Of a stretch of DNA of 64,000 nucleotides, positions 36,714 through 48,483 are shown piece after piece. Every line of letters begins with the position of its first letter. The first letter of the stretch is position 1. Made by a program: the position numbers and the translations under genes. Source of the stretch: Aeromonas veronii (GTDB taxonomy: Bacteria > Pseudomonadota > Gammaproteobacteria > Enterobacterales > Aeromonadaceae); contig CP101033.1 in NCBI GenBank assembly GCA_041319085.1, positions 1,266,501 to 1,330,500 on the forward strand. Direction: 5' to 3'. The notes below the pieces were generated by a model that saw only the letters and a list, made by a program, of their open reading frames with translations, made no database searches and was not told the DNA's origin.

Positions 36714-37880
36714 GTGAAAAGAGCCACGAAAGTACGCATTTACCCCACCGGCGAACAAGCGGCATTCCTCAATGCCCAGTTCGGCGCGGTGCGGTTCGCG
36801 TACAACAAAGCCCTTCATATTCAGCGGCACATGTTCCAGCGCCACGGGGTTTCACTGAAACCCAAACGCGACTTGAAACCCCTGCTCGCTGTGGCAAAAA
36901 AATCGCGCAAATACAGCTGGCTGAAAGAGTACGATTCACAAGCCTTACAGCAGGCGGTGATCAACCTGGATAAGGCATTCGCCAATTTTTTCAACCCCAA
37001 GCTCAAGGCCAGGATGCCCACCTTCAAGAGCAAGCGAGGCAGGCAATCGAGCTACCACCCCAATGGCAAAGTGCTGACCGATGCCATCCTGTTACCGAAG
37101 ATGACGCCCATCCGAGCTGTCATTCACCGAGATATTATCGGCGTGGTCTCCAGCATCACGGTCAGCCGTGGCCCGACAGGGAAATACTATGCCTCCATCC
37201 TTTGCGATGATGGCCGTGAGGCTCCCGCCAAGCCCTCCCTCATCACAGAGGTGACAGGCTATGATATGGGGCTGTCCCACTACCTCATTGCGTCGAGTGG
37301 CAAAAAGATGGCCAACCCGCGTCATCTTATCAACGCCAGTCGCAATCTGCGGCGAAAGCAAAAAGCACTGTCTCGCAAGAAAAAAGGCAGTGCCAATCGT
37401 AGTAAGGCCAAATTACAGCTGGCCGCCCTGCACGAGCGGGTAGCCAATGCTCGCGCTGATTTTCAGCACAAACTCTCTCGCACGATAGTTGACGATAACC
37501 AAGCGATCATCGTGGAGACGCTTAAAACAACCAATATGATGAAAAACCACAAGCTGGCCCGCGCCATTGGCGATGCTGGCTGGCATGGTTTTATCATGAG
37601 GCTGGAGTACAAAGCCCAAGCGGCGGGCCGCCACCTAATCAAACTCGATCAGTGGTTTGCCAGCTCTAAACCATGTAGTGAGTGCGGCCACAAGATGCCG
37701 GATATGCCACTTCACCAGCGACAGTGGGTATGTCCAGCGTGTGGGGCAGAGCATGACCGCGACATCAACGCGGCCATAAACATTCGACAGCAAGGAATAT
37801 TGGAATTAAAAGCGGCGGGGCTCGCCGTTTCTGCCCATGGAGGCCAGCGTAAATCCGTCAATCTGACGGTAGCGGCCTAA
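36714..37880 (+). CDS. tnpB: RNA-guided endonuclease TnpB
   Basis: A protein of 388 residues, normal for TnpB. RuvC residues are in place: Asp in TGYDMGLSHYL, Glu in AIIVETLKT, and Asp in EHDRDINAAINI; the zinc finger has CSEC and CPAC pairs. TnpB proteins cut DNA under the guidance of an RNA from the element's right end (omega/reRNA), which helps the element persist after excision; that is family knowledge. The start is a GTG at 36714 (VKRATKVRIYPTGEQ); the open frame upstream overlaps the tnpA promoter region. No truncation or frameshift was seen. Confidence 0.92.
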   Translation: MKRATKVRIYPTGEQAAFLNAQFGAVRFAYNKALHIQRHMFQRHGVSLKPKRDLKPLLAVAKKSRKYSWLKEYDSQALQQAVINLDKAFANFFNPKLKARMPTFKSKRGRQSSYHPNGKVLTDAILLPKMTPIRAVIHRDIIGVVSSITVSRGPTGKYYASILCDDGREAPAKPSLITEVTGYDMGLSHYLIASSGKKMANPRHLINASRNLRRKQKALSRKKKGSANRSKAKLQLAALHERVANARADFQHKLSRTIVDDNQAIIVETLKTTNMMKNHKLARAIGDAGWHGFIMRLEYKAQAAGRHLIKLDQWFASSKPCSECGHKMPDMPLHQRQWVCPACGAEHDRDINAAINIRQQGILELKAAGLAVSAHGGQRKSVNLTVAA

Positions 37881-37891
37881 GAAGTGGGAAG

Positions 37892-37911
37892 CCTCGCCGC
37901 TTGAGGCGGGG
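37892..37911 (+). ncRNA. Right-end hairpin, 3' scaffold of a probable TnpB guide RNA
   Basis: CCTCGCC and GGCGGGG pair around GCTTGA. In related elements the guide RNA spans the tnpB 3' end and this hairpin, and its guide is the flanking DNA. Here the guide would begin around 37915-37930, just upstream of tesB. The RNA itself is inferred. Confidence 0.5.
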
Positions 37912-37949
37912 TGCAGTCACCCTGTGCGGCTCTGATAGAGGAGTGAACG

Positions 37950-38816
37950 ATGAGCAAGGTACTTGATGAGCTGCTGGCGTTGCTGGCGCTGGAAAAAATA
38001 GAGGAGGGCCTGTTTCGGGGCCAGAGCCAGGATCTCGGTCTGCGGGCCGTGTTTGGCGGACAGGTAATGGGGCAGGCCTTGTCAGCCGCCAAGCAGACGG
38101 TTGAGACCGGCCGTCAGGTTCACAGTTTTCACTCCTACTTCCTACGTCCGGGGGATGTGACCCGTCCTATCGTCTATGACGTGGAGAATATCCGCGACGG
38201 CCAGACCGTCTCCACCCGCCGGGTCAAGGCGATCCAGGGCGGCAAGCCCATCTTCTATCTCAACGCCTCGTTTCAGGTGCCGACCGATGGCTTCGAGCAT
38301 CAGGCGCAGATGCCCACCGGCATCACGGCGCCGGAAGCGCTCAAGAGCGAGCTGGAGCTGGTGCGCCCCTACGAGAACCTGATCCCGGCCTCCCTGCGCG
38401 ACAAGATCCTCTGCGAGCAGCCCATCGAGATGCGCCCGGTGACCCTGGTCGATCCTATTCGGCCGACGGTGCAGGATCCGGTGCGTCACGTCTGGTTCAA
38501 GGCCAATGGCCAGATGCCGGACGATCTACGGATCCACAAATACCTGCTGGCCTACGCCTCCGACTTCAACTTCCTGCTCACCTCGTTGCAGCCGCACGGG
38601 GTGTCGTATTGGGAGCCGGATATGCAGGTGGCCACCATCGATCACTCCATGTGGTTCCACCGGGATTTCCGCTTCGACGACTGGCTGCTTTACGTGGTAG
38701 ACAGCCCGAGCGCCAGCGGCGGTCGCGGTCTGGTGCGCGGCCAATTCTTTACCCGTGATGGCATGCTGGTGGCGAGCACCATGCAAGAAGGGGTGATCCG
38801 CCGTCGCGGCAGTTAA
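37950..38816 (+). CDS. tesB: Acyl-CoA thioesterase II
   Basis: A 288-residue double-hotdog enzyme that hydrolyses medium and long acyl-CoAs. [30 protein letters not shown] and [13 protein letters not shown] match E. coli TesB almost word for word; the catalytic Asp-Thr/Gln region is near [13 protein letters not shown]. The ATG follows AGAGGAG. The IS605 element ends about 25 bases upstream, so the native promoter may have been displaced. Confidence 0.96.
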   Translation: MSKVLDELLALLALEKIEEGLFRGQSQDLGLRAVFGGQVMGQALSAAKQTVETGRQVHSFHSYFLRPGDVTRPIVYDVENIRDGQTVSTRRVKAIQGGKPIFYLNASFQVPTDGFEHQAQMPTGITAPEALKSELELVRPYENLIPASLRDKILCEQPIEMRPVTLVDPIRPTVQDPVRHVWFKANGQMPDDLRIHKYLLAYASDFNFLLTSLQPHGVSYWEPDMQVATIDHSMWFHRDFRFDDWLLYVVDSPSASGGRGLVRGQFFTRDGMLVASTMQEGVIRRRGS

Positions 38817-38832
38817 GTTGCGCAGCGGAGTC

Positions 38833-38862
38833 AAAACGGGGTGGCACTGGCCACCCCGTTTT
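38833..38862. terminator. Bidirectional terminator between tesB and aceK
   Basis: AAAACGGGGTGG and CCACCCCGTTTT form a 12-bp stem with a short loop between two convergent genes. Confidence 0.93.
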
Positions 38863-38906
38863 CGTTGCTGCGATGTGCGCGGGCTCTTTGTGCGGGCTCT
38901 GCGGGA

Positions 38907-40691
<1,785 letters not shown>

Positions 40692-40840
40692 TCACACGTC
40701 AGGCCACTATGGCAACATTGAAACATCTGTTCAAGTGGCAATTTTCGCGGATAAACGGTAGATTGCGCCCCTGTTTTGGCGATGGTTTAGCGACTGTTTG
40801 CCGTCTGTTTGAGAGGCCGTCCGGCCTGTGAGGAAACCCG

Positions 40841-41545
40841 ATGAAGCTCTATTTTGTCCTGGTGGCACCTGCCCGTCCTGCGAATGTGGGGGCGGCTGCC
40901 CGCGCCATGAAAACCATGGGATTCGATGCCATGCGACTGGTGGCGAGCCGGGTACACGAAGAGGAGGAGGCGAGCTGGGTGGCCCACGGCGCCCAGGAGA
41001 TCCTGACTCAGGCCGAAGCGTTCGACACCCTGCCCGAGGCGCTGGCGGACATGGATCTGGTGATCGCCACCACCGCCCGTGAGCGTGGTCGCTACCAGCA
41101 CTACCTCACCCCGGGGGAGATCCGCGAGCAGATCCGTGCCAAGCCTTCACTCAACAAGGTCGCCATCGTCTTTGGCTGCGAGGAGTCGGGGCTCTCCAAC
41201 GAGCAGCTGGCCGAGGTCGATCTCATCAGCTATTTGCCCCTCAAGGTGAGCTACCCCTCCCTCAATCTGGGGCAGGCGATCATGCTCTACGCCTACGAGA
41301 TGAGTCAGCTGATGGATGAGCTGAACGCCGACGGCGGCGCAGTGGTAGCAGAAAATTTTGATAACGCCGGGCAGGTTAGGGTGTTGAAAAGCAAAACAGC
41401 AGAATTGCTTGGTGAACTCGGAGTTTCGCAGGATGAAAAACTGCATCAATGGGTGATGGACCGGGTGCCCATGCTGCCGCAGCGGGATTTGAACATGCTC
41501 CACCTGCTCTGCAAAGACCTCGCGCGCCGCTTTGGGCGTGAGTAG
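40841..41545 (+). CDS. lasT: LasT family RNA 2'-O-methyltransferase
   Basis: A 234-residue SPOUT-fold methyltransferase, likely acting on tRNA or rRNA ribose. VLVAPARPANVGAAARAMKTMGF, IATTARERGRY, VFGCEESGLSN and YPSLNLGQAIMLYAYE are SpoU/TrmH family motifs, with closer resemblance to E. coli LasT (YjtD) than to TrmJ. It directly precedes thrLABC, the same order as in E. coli. The ATG follows GTGAGGAAA. Confidence 0.88.
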   Translation: MKLYFVLVAPARPANVGAAARAMKTMGFDAMRLVASRVHEEEEASWVAHGAQEILTQAEAFDTLPEALADMDLVIATTARERGRYQHYLTPGEIREQIRAKPSLNKVAIVFGCEESGLSNEQLAEVDLISYLPLKVSYPSLNLGQAIMLYAYEMSQLMDELNADGGAVVAENFDNAGQVRVLKSKTAELLGELGVSQDEKLHQWVMDRVPMLPQRDLNMLHLLCKDLARRFGRE

Positions 41546-41559
41546 GAAAGAGGTTTAAG

Positions 41560-41589
41560 TTGACAGCCCATCGCCCGCCGCGGTATTGC
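41560..41589 (+). promoter_or_regulatory. Probable thr operon promoter
   Basis: A perfect TTGACA -35 box (41560-41565) is followed after 17-18 bases by GTATTGC, a poor -10 box, about 35 bases before thrL. Confidence 0.55.
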
Positions 41590-41620
41590 TAAAAGCCAGC
41601 TTCGTCAACGAGTGTTCGTC

Positions 41621-41695
41621 ATGCAGTTATTCACCAACGTCATCACCACCACCATTATTACCGGTACCACCACAGGTGGCACTGGGGCCGGTTGA
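41621..41695 (+). CDS. thrL: thr operon leader peptide
   Basis: A 24-residue peptide with nine Thr and three Ile codons (MQLFTNVITTTIITGTTTGG, then TGAG). It ends GAG like E. coli ThrL. Stalling at Thr or Ile codons when the charged tRNAs are scarce would prevent formation of the terminator at 41722-41758. Confidence 0.93.
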   Translation: MQLFTNVITTTIITGTTTGGTGAG

Positions 41696-41721
41696 TGCGC
41701 TGACGAACAAGCACAGAAATC

Positions 41722-41758
41722 AAAAAAGGCCCGTACCCACCCAGTACGGGCCTTTTTG
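41722..41758 (+). terminator. thr operon attenuator
   Basis: A 14-bp stem (GGCCCGTAC / GTACGGGCC extended by five A-T pairs) with a 7-base loop and a T run lies between thrL and thrA. Confidence 0.95.
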
Positions 41759-41808
41759 TTGGATTGGTTTTTAGATTGAATTTCATAGATTTACAGGGAG
41801 AGAAAGCG

Positions 41809-44268
41809 ATGAGAGTGTTGAAATTTGGCGGGTCTTCACTGGCCGATGCAGAACGTTTTTTACGGGTGGCTGATATCGCGGTCAACACCCACGGCCAATC
41901 TCAGGTAGCCCTGGTGCTCTCTGCTCCTGCCAAGGTGACCAATCATCTGGTGGCGCTGGTGGAGCAGACCAGTCGCGGCATGGATGCCAGTTCCACCCTG
42001 TTTGAAGTGAATGGCATCTTCTCCCGCCTGCTGGCCGGGTTGAAGGCGGCCTATCCGGCGCTCGATGACAAGGCATTGCTGGCCCGTCTCACCGCCGAGC
42101 TGGATCAGGTGGAGCGGTTGATGCAGGGCATCCGTCTGCTGGGCCTCTGCCCGGACAACGTGCAGGCGCGCATTCTGAGCCGTGGTGAAAACCTCTCCAT
42201 CGCCTTTATGCACGAGTTGCTGCGGGTGCGCGGTCTGGAAGTGGATCTGATCGTACCGGAAGAGCTGCTGGTCACCGATGGCGGCTATCTGGAAGCTCAC
42301 GTCGATATCGAAGCCTCCCGCCTGCGCTTTGCCGCCAAGGGGCTGCGTAGCGATTGCCTCTACCTGATGCCGGGCTTTACCGGTGGCAGCGACAAGGGCG
42401 AGACCGTGCTGCTGGGTCGCAACGGCTCCGACTACTCCGCAGCCGTCTTGGCCGCCTGTGTCGATGCCGAGTGCTGCGAGATCTGGACTGACGTCGAAGG
42501 CTGTTACAGCTGCGACCCCCGTCTGGTGCCGGATGCCTACTTGCTGAAAACCCTCTCCTACAAGGAGGCGATGGAGCTCTCCTACTTTGGCGCCAAGGTG
42601 CTGCACCCGAAAACCATCGCACCTGTGGCCCAGTTCCACATTCCCTGCCTCATCAAAAACAGCTTCAACCCGCAGGGGCCGGGCACCCTGATCGGCCCGG
42701 AGAGCGGCGACGATGACCTGAAAGTGAAGGCCATCTCCGACTTGTCCGGCATGTGCATGTTCAACGTCTCCGGCCCCGGCATGAAGGGGATGGTCGGTAT
42801 GGCCGGTCGCATCTTCTCCGCCGTCTCCCGCGCCGGGGTCAGTATCGTGCTGATCACCCAGTCATCTTCCGAGTACAGCGTCAGCTTCTGTATCCACAGC
42901 TACGACCAGGACAAGACCCGCAAGGTACTGGAGCGCGAGTTCGAACTGGAATTCAAAAACCAGCTGCTGGAGCCGCTGGATATCATCAGCGATCTGGCGA
43001 TCATCTCCCTCATCGGTGACGGCATGCGCACCAGTAAAGGGATGGCGGCCCGCTTCTTCACCTCGCTGGCGCAAGCCTCCATCAATATCGTCGCCATCGC
43101 CCAAGGGTCGAGCGAGCGCTCCATCTCTGCGGTGGTGCGGGATCGCAAGGTGGCGGAAGCCATCAAGGCGTGTCACCAGAACTTCTTTGGCAGCCAGCAG
43201 TTTATCGATCTCTTTGTGGTCGGGGTCGGCGGCGTCGGTGCCGCGCTGGTGGATCAGATTGCCCGCCAGCAGCCGGTACTGGCCGAGCAGGGTACTGGCC
43301 TGCGGGTGGTCGGCATCGCCAACAGCCGCCAGATGGCGGTCAACAAGGATGGCCTGAACCTCGCCAACTGGCGGGAACAGCTGGCGGAAGCCCGCGACAG
43401 CTTCTCGCTGGAAGGGGTGAAAAAGCTGGTGGAAGATAGCCACATCATCAACCCGGTGATCGTCGACTGCACCTCCTCCGAGGCGGTTGCCGTCCAGTAC
43501 GCCGACTTCCTCGCAGCCGGTTTCCATGTGGTTACACCGAACAAGAAGGCCAACACCGGTTCGCTCGATTACTACAAGGCGCTGCGCCGCACTGCCCGCC
43601 AGACTCGCCGCAAGTTCCTCTATGAAACCAACGTGGGCGCCGGCCTGCCGGTTATCGAGAACCTGCAGAACCTTATCAAGGCGGGTGACAAGCTGCGCGC
43701 CTTCGATGGCATTCTTTCCGGTTCGCTCTCCTTTATCTTCGGCAAGCTGGACGAGGGGATGGCCTTCTCCGAGGCGACCAAAATCGCTCGTGGCAACGGC
43801 TTTACCGAGCCGGATCCCCGCGACGATCTCAACGGCATGGATGTGGCGCGCAAGCTGCTCATTCTGGCTCGCGAAGCCGGCATGGCGCTGGAGCTCTCCG
43901 ATGTCGAAGTCGAGCAGGCGCTGCCGCCCGGCTTTGACGTCAGTGGCGACGTGGAAGCCTTTATGGCCCGTCTGCCGGAGGCTGACGGCTGGTTCCGCGA
44001 CCAGTTCGCCGCCGCCCAGCGTGAAGGCAAGGTGCTGCGCTATGTAGGTTCCATCGAGGGTGGCAAGTGCAAGGTCGCCATCAAGGCGGTCGGTGGCGAC
44101 GAGCCGCTGTTCAAGGTCAAAGACGGGGAGAACGCGCTCGCCTTCTTCTCCACCTACTACCAGCCGATCCCGCTGGTGCTGCGCGGCTATGGCGCCGGTA
44201 CCGAAGTGACTGCGGCGGGCGTCTTTGCCGACGTGCTGCGCACCCAGAACTGGAAGCAGGAGCTATAA
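41809..44268 (+). CDS. thrA: Bifunctional aspartokinase I / homoserine dehydrogenase I
   Basis: An 819-residue fusion, essentially the length of E. coli ThrA. Aspartokinase (residues 1-250): [18 protein letters not shown] and [13 protein letters not shown]; two ACT domains (about 310-460) for feedback by threonine ([22 protein letters not shown]-like [10 protein letters not shown]); homoserine dehydrogenase (470-819): [15 protein letters not shown] and the NKKAN and GAGLPVI catalytic stretches. The start at 41809 follows AGGGAGAG; the open frame extends 15 codons upstream across the leader. First structural gene of thrABC. Confidence 0.98.
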   Translation: MRVLKFGGSSLADAERFLRVADIAVNTHGQSQVALVLSAPAKVTNHLVALVEQTSRGMDASSTLFEVNGIFSRLLAGLKAAYPALDDKALLARLTAELDQVERLMQGIRLLGLCPDNVQARILSRGENLSIAFMHELLRVRGLEVDLIVPEELLVTDGGYLEAHVDIEASRLRFAAKGLRSDCLYLMPGFTGGSDKGETVLLGRNGSDYSAAVLAACVDAECCEIWTDVEGCYSCDPRLVPDAYLLKTLSYKEAMELSYFGAKVLHPKTIAPVAQFHIPCLIKNSFNPQGPGTLIGPESGDDDLKVKAISDLSGMCMFNVSGPGMKGMVGMAGRIFSAVSRAGVSIVLITQSSSEYSVSFCIHSYDQDKTRKVLEREFELEFKNQLLEPLDIISDLAIISLIGDGMRTSKGMAARFFTSLAQASINIVAIAQGSSERSISAVVRDRKVAEAIKACHQNFFGSQQFIDLFVVGVGGVGAALVDQIARQQPVLAEQGTGLRVVGIANSRQMAVNKDGLNLANWREQLAEARDSFSLEGVKKLVEDSHIINPVIVDCTSSEAVAVQYADFLAAGFHVVTPNKKANTGSLDYYKALRRTARQTRRKFLYETNVGAGLPVIENLQNLIKAGDKLRAFDGILSGSLSFIFGKLDEGMAFSEATKIARGNGFTEPDPRDDLNGMDVARKLLILAREAGMALELSDVEVEQALPPGFDVSGDVEAFMARLPEADGWFRDQFAAAQREGKVLRYVGSIEGGKCKVAIKAVGGDEPLFKVKDGENALAFFSTYYQPIPLVLRGYGAGTEVTAAGVFADVLRTQNWKQEL

Positions 44269-44270
44269 GC

Positions 44271-45266
44271 ATGAGTTCAGACATGTACCCCTCTTATATG
44301 ACTGAAGGTGGCAGCGTAGTCGCCTATGCACCCGCCTCCAGCGCCAACCTGAGCGTGGGATTTGATGTACTGGGGGCGGCGCTCGCCCCCGTGGATGGCT
44401 CTTTGCTCGGCGATCGGGTGCAGGTAAAAGCGGCTGACGTGCCGTTCGCCCTCTCCGCCGTGGGCCGCTATGCCCACAAGCTGCCGGACGATCCGAAAAA
44501 GAATATTCTCCATGACTGCTGGGTCGCCTATGGCGAGGCGCTGGAGAAGCGGGGCCTTAGCCTCAAGCCGCTCGAAATGGTGCTGGAGAAGAACCTACCG
44601 GTCGGCTCGGGTCTGGGTTCCAGCGCCTGCAGCGTGGTGGCGGCGCTGGAGGGGCTCAACGCCTTTCACGGCGCGCCCCTCGACGAGCACGACATGCTGC
44701 TGCTGATGGGGGAGATGGAGGGCAAGATCTCCGGCTCCGTTCACTATGACAACGTGGCCCCCTGTTATCTGGGCGGCATGCAGCTGGTGCTGGAAGAGCA
44801 CGGCGTTATCAGTCAGGGCATTCCGGTGTTTGACGAGTGGTACTGGGTGGTCTGCTATCCGGGTACTGTGGTTTCGACCGCCGCGGCCCGCGCCATTTTG
44901 CCGGCCCAATATCGCCGTCAGGATTGCCTCACCTATGGTCGTCGCCTGGCCGCCTTTGTCCACGCCAGCTACACCGGGCAGGAGGGGCTGGCCGCGAGCG
45001 TCTTGAAAGACGTGATTGCCGAACCCTACCGCGCGGCGCTGATCGAAGGCTTTGCCGAGGTGCGGGCGCAGGCGGCCCAGAACGGGGCGCTGGCCACCGG
45101 CATCTCCGGCTCCGGCCCCACCGTGTTTGTGGTGATGAAGGAGCTGGCGCAGGCCGAGCGGATGAAGGATTGGATGGAAGCACATTTCGTGCAGAACGAA
45201 GATGGATTTGCCCGGGTCTGCAAACTGGACATGGCCGGGGCACGGGTAACAGGAAGCGAGCTATGA
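44271..45266 (+). CDS. thrB: Homoserine kinase
   Basis: A GHMP kinase of 331 residues that phosphorylates homoserine. [20 protein letters not shown] is the family start, and the ATP loop is [19 protein letters not shown] (key word GSGLGSSA). The ATG at 44271 lies two bases after the thrA stop with AGGAG upstream; it gives about 17 residues more than E. coli ThrB, and ATGs at 44283 and 44298 are alternatives. thrC overlaps its stop. Confidence 0.96.
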   Translation: MSSDMYPSYMTEGGSVVAYAPASSANLSVGFDVLGAALAPVDGSLLGDRVQVKAADVPFALSAVGRYAHKLPDDPKKNILHDCWVAYGEALEKRGLSLKPLEMVLEKNLPVGSGLGSSACSVVAALEGLNAFHGAPLDEHDMLLLMGEMEGKISGSVHYDNVAPCYLGGMQLVLEEHGVISQGIPVFDEWYWVVCYPGTVVSTAAARAILPAQYRRQDCLTYGRRLAAFVHASYTGQEGLAASVLKDVIAEPYRAALIEGFAEVRAQAAQNGALATGISGSGPTVFVVMKELAQAERMKDWMEAHFVQNEDGFARVCKLDMAGARVTGSEL

Positions 45267-46537
45267 ATCTCTACAACATCAAGGACAACAGCGAACAGGT
45301 GAGCTTCGCGCAGGCGGTGCGTCAGGGCTTGGGTCGCGAACAGGGGCTCTTCTTCCCCGAACAACTCGAGCCGCTCGCCGATGTGGATGCCCTGCTGGAT
45401 CTGCCGCTGGCCGAGCGCTCTGCCCGCATCCTGAGCCACCTGCTGGGGGACGAAGTGCCCGCCGCCAAGGTCAGCGAGCTGATCGACGCCGCCTTCACCT
45501 TCCCGGCGCCGCTGGTGAAGCTCAAGGATGGCACCTATGCCCTCGAACTGTTCCACGGCCCGACCCTGGCGTTCAAGGATTTCGGCGGCCGCTTTATGGC
45601 CCAGTGCCTCGCGGCGTTTCGCACCAACGACAAAATTACCATCCTCACCGCCACTTCGGGCGACACCGGCGCCGCCGTGGCCCACGCCTTCTTCGGGCTG
45701 GAGGGGATCGAGGTAGTGATCCTCTATCCCAAGGGCAAGATCAGCCCCTTGCAGGAGAAGCTCTTCTGCACCCTCGGCGGCAATATCCGCACCATCGCCA
45801 TCGATGGCGACTTCGATGCCTGTCAGGCGTTGGTAAAACAGGCCTTTGACGACGAGGCGCTGAAAAAGGCCATTGGCCTCAACTCCGCCAACTCCATCAA
45901 TATCAGCCGTCTGCTGGCGCAGGTTTGCTACTACTTCGAAGCGGTGGCCCAGCTGCCCAAAGCTGACCGCGCCAAGGCGGTGATCAGCGTGCCGTCCGGC
46001 AACTTTGGCAACCTCACCGCAGGCTTGATTGCCAAGGCGCTGGGGCTGCCGGTGAAGCGCTTTATCGCCGCCACCAACGCCAACGACACCGTGCCGCGCT
46101 ACCTGAAAACCGGTCAGTGGGAGCCACACCAGACAGTGGCAACCCTGTCGAATGCCATGGATGTCAGCCGCCCCAACAACTGGCCACGAGTAGAAGAGCT
46201 CTGCCGTCGCAAGGGCTGGGCGCTGGAGACCCTGGGTTCCGGCATGCGTGACGACGCCCAGACCCGCGACTCCCTTAAACGGCTGCATCAGCTGGATTAT
46301 CTGTGCGAACCCCACGGCGCCATTGCCTGGGATCTGCTGGGGCAACAGCTGGCCGAGGACGAAGTGGGGGTGTTCCTCTGCACCGCCCATCCCGCCAAGT
46401 TCAAGGAGTCGGTGGACGAGATCCTCAATCTCGATGTACCGCTGCCCGGCCCGCTTGCCAAGCATGCCGAACTGCCGCTGCTCTCCGTTAATTTGCCCGC
46501 GGAGTTTGCCCGGTTAAGGGAATTTTTGGTTGAGTAA
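45263..46537 (+). CDS. thrC: Threonine synthase
   Basis: A 424-residue PLP enzyme converting phosphohomoserine to threonine. The PLP lysine is in [14 protein letters not shown], and [15 protein letters not shown] and [12 protein letters not shown] are the phosphate-binding loops. The ATG overlaps the thrB stop (ATGA). Closed by the terminator at 46579. Confidence 0.97.
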   Translation: MNLYNIKDNSEQVSFAQAVRQGLGREQGLFFPEQLEPLADVDALLDLPLAERSARILSHLLGDEVPAAKVSELIDAAFTFPAPLVKLKDGTYALELFHGPTLAFKDFGGRFMAQCLAAFRTNDKITILTATSGDTGAAVAHAFFGLEGIEVVILYPKGKISPLQEKLFCTLGGNIRTIAIDGDFDACQALVKQAFDDEALKKAIGLNSANSINISRLLAQVCYYFEAVAQLPKADRAKAVISVPSGNFGNLTAGLIAKALGLPVKRFIAATNANDTVPRYLKTGQWEPHQTVATLSNAMDVSRPNNWPRVEELCRRKGWALETLGSGMRDDAQTRDSLKRLHQLDYLCEPHGAIAWDLLGQQLAEDEVGVFLCTAHPAKFKESVDEILNLDVPLPGPLAKHAELPLLSVNLPAEFARLREFLVE

Positions 46538-46578
46538 GGCTGGTTGAGCAAGATAGCCGGGTGCTGAATGGCAGCCAT

Positions 46579-46608
46579 AAAAAATCCCCCGATGTCGGGG
46601 GATTTTTG
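46579..46608 (+). terminator. Terminator of thrABC
   Basis: AAAATCCCCC and GGGGGATTTT pair around GATGTC, followed by Ts. Confidence 0.94.
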
Positions 46609-46787
46609 TTTTATAAATACAGATCGAATCAGTAACTTAGAGTCTGGATTTGGACACCAACATTTTTGTCTGCGACGTCTAAACAGCGGTTTGTCAGGTA
46701 AAAACCGCTCGATTGCCCAACTGTTACTGTTTTCCTGGGGTCAGTATTCATGATTGCAGAGATAGCCAGCCGAGCAGTGGCTGACTC

Positions 46788-48482
46788 AGAAAGGTGGGTG
46801 TCCTAATTTCCTTATTCTGCATTGGGAAAGGTGGCGCTGCGAGTGTGTAATGTCCATATGCTTACTATCTATTTTGAAGGTGTACCTTCAATCCTGAGTG
46901 AACTATTAAATATGACACTCTATCAAACTTGTATTCCATAGAGTCTTTTTTTGATATTTTATGTTTGAACCTAACAAAGTTAGTGTCTTTATCAATTAAG
47001 CCTATATAGGAGCGTAAAAATAAATCTTCCAATACAGCATCTGCATTCACATCTTTACAATGGCTACTAATTGCAAATTTGGCTACGCCGTAAGGGCAGT
47101 TATGCTTGTTGCTAATGTTCTTTAATGCATTAAATATATTTTGAATTTGAGTGTGAGTATAAAAAGACGAAAGCTCATTACTTAGCTCTTTTGCAAGCTC
47201 AGATGAATAAATTCCGAGTAAGTTGTTAATGTTATACTTATTTAATGGTAATTCATACCCGCCACTCTCAAGGGGTTTGAAAAATAAAATAAGATCTCTT
47301 GGTCTTAAAAATGTATGGTCACATATATATTTAAAAGCTGATTTTTTATTGAAGGCCTCTTCAACGAGACTTGCCCAAGCAGAGCTTTTATTAGGTGTTA
47401 TATTTGCTGATTTAAACGCGTTCTGTGCTCTTTTCTCAATTAGCTTTTTAAGGCCAAGTTCATCCTCTCGCTCATGCTTTATATATTCTTCCTGATACCA
47501 ATCTAAAGTGGCTGAATATGATGTAAATATTTTTGCTATATCCGACTCTCTTGGTGAAAGTAATCGTTCAACATCATCCCTTATTAAAATTATTGCTTTT
47601 GCAGAGATGTTATTTTTCGCAAATACATTATTGTTTATATACTTTGCTGTGCGAATTAAGTTGACTATAGTGTCTACCGATTCGTCATTTTCAGCATTAA
47701 ATCCAATATCTAGATCATCGAAGAAAACAACATATGAATTTTCATTTTCTGTGTTTTCTTTTGATGATAAAACGGCTGAAACAACTTGCTCTAAATGTGG
47801 CAAAAGTTTGTAGTAAGGGGCTTTTGATTCCTTTATTTCAATCTCTTTTCCAAATTTACCTTTAAAGAATTGTTTGAGCTTGTCGATACTTATTTCGAAT
47901 TTATATTTTTTTACTAACTCGATAATTTCACCTTTATTGATATCAATGTAACCAGAGTTATTTTTTATAAATTCGTTTAATAATGAAAGGTTTTTGTCGT
48001 GTGCTATGGCTTCATTGTTAAAAAAAAGCTTAAGGATGTGAGTGTAAATCAGCCACTTAAATAAATGTTCTTTGCTTTTTGTTATATCATCTGGCGTTTG
48101 GCCTAGTTGCACTAAAGTCTCCATATTCACTGTGTCTTGGCGTACGAATGAGCAAAATAAATTGGCGTTATTTTTAGATAAACCATAAGTGTACTCTGCG
48201 AACGCGCTTTTACCACAGCCTTTTCTACCGACTAAAATGAATTTCTCATTTGATAGTTCATGAAATAAGTTATGGTGATCTTCATATACATCAAAGAGAG
48301 ATACTTTTGATGTTGGCAAAGATTCGGCTTCGGCTTCTGGTGCACCAAAATATAGTGAGTTTGGCCTTTGGTTTTGAGTCAGACTTTTAAAAACCACATA
48401 TACTCCAAAATTAAAAGTTAATGTTAAAACTAAATGGCTGACTAGAATAGAAAAAATGCCAAACTAGGACGGCCACCTTTTT
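46788..48482. mobile_element. AT-rich insert bounded by imperfect inverted repeats
   Basis: The segment 46788-46810 and the reverse complement of 48460-48482 agree at 18 of 23 positions (shared core AAAGGTGG..GTCCTA.TTT). Between them lies one AT-rich gene and nothing like a transposase. A TGGCTGACT direct repeat also sits near each end (46778-46786 and 48435-48443). The layout suggests a non-autonomous transposable unit carrying a single cargo gene. The inverted-repeat family was not recognised. Confidence 0.55.
46865..48397 (-). CDS. P-loop ATPase of unknown function (possibly Sll1717-like)
   Basis: A 510-residue protein with Walker A GRKGCGKSAFAEY (near residue 57), Walker B VVFFDDLDIGF (hydrophobic stretch then two Asp) and IILIRDDVERL as a sensor-like strand. 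The pattern fits STAND/KAP-like or Sll1717-type NTPases, groups often met as accessory or defence genes; the family is tentative. The C-terminal half is helical with no membrane segment, nuclease or TIR domain that I can see. Codon use is strongly AT-biased against all neighbours, a sign of transfer. The start is a GTG at 48397 with GGAG five bases upstream; an ATG two bases away is out of frame. It is alone within the inverted repeats. Confidence 0.85.
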   Translation of the reverse strand: MVFKSLTQNQRPNSLYFGAPEAEAESLPTSKVSLFDVYEDHHNLFHELSNEKFILVGRKGCGKSAFAEYTYGLSKNNANLFCSFVRQDTVNMETLVQLGQTPDDITKSKEHLFKWLIYTHILKLFFNNEAIAHDKNLSLLNEFIKNNSGYIDINKGEIIELVKKYKFEISIDKLKQFFKGKFGKEIEIKESKAPYYKLLPHLEQVVSAVLSSKENTENENSYVVFFDDLDIGFNAENDESVDTIVNLIRTAKYINNNVFAKNNISAKAIILIRDDVERLLSPRESDIAKIFTSYSATLDWYQEEYIKHEREDELGLKKLIEKRAQNAFKSANITPNKSSAWASLVEEAFNKKSAFKYICDHTFLRPRDLILFFKPLESGGYELPLNKYNINNLLGIYSSELAKELSNELSSFYTHTQIQNIFNALKNISNKHNCPYGVAKFAISSHCKDVNADAVLEDLFLRSYIGLIDKDTNFVRFKHKISKKDSMEYKFDRVSYLIVHSGLKVHLQNR

Positions 48483-48483
48483 G

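Larger units (their letters stand above)
36180..37925. mobile_element. IS200/IS605 family insertion sequence
   Basis: A complete-looking IS605-type element: divergent tnpA and tnpB between two related imperfect hairpins at the ends (36199-36218 and 37892-37911; both CCTCGC(C) paired with GCGGGG through a T-G wobble). Such subterminal hairpins are what TnpA recognises on single-stranded DNA. There are no terminal inverted repeats, as expected. Outer ends are approximate because the tetranucleotide target could not be identified. It sits between the rluB terminator and tesB without breaking a gene. Confidence 0.85.

Noticed and set aside
45026-46465. Minus-strand open frame of 479 codons
   Set aside because: Antisense of thrC.
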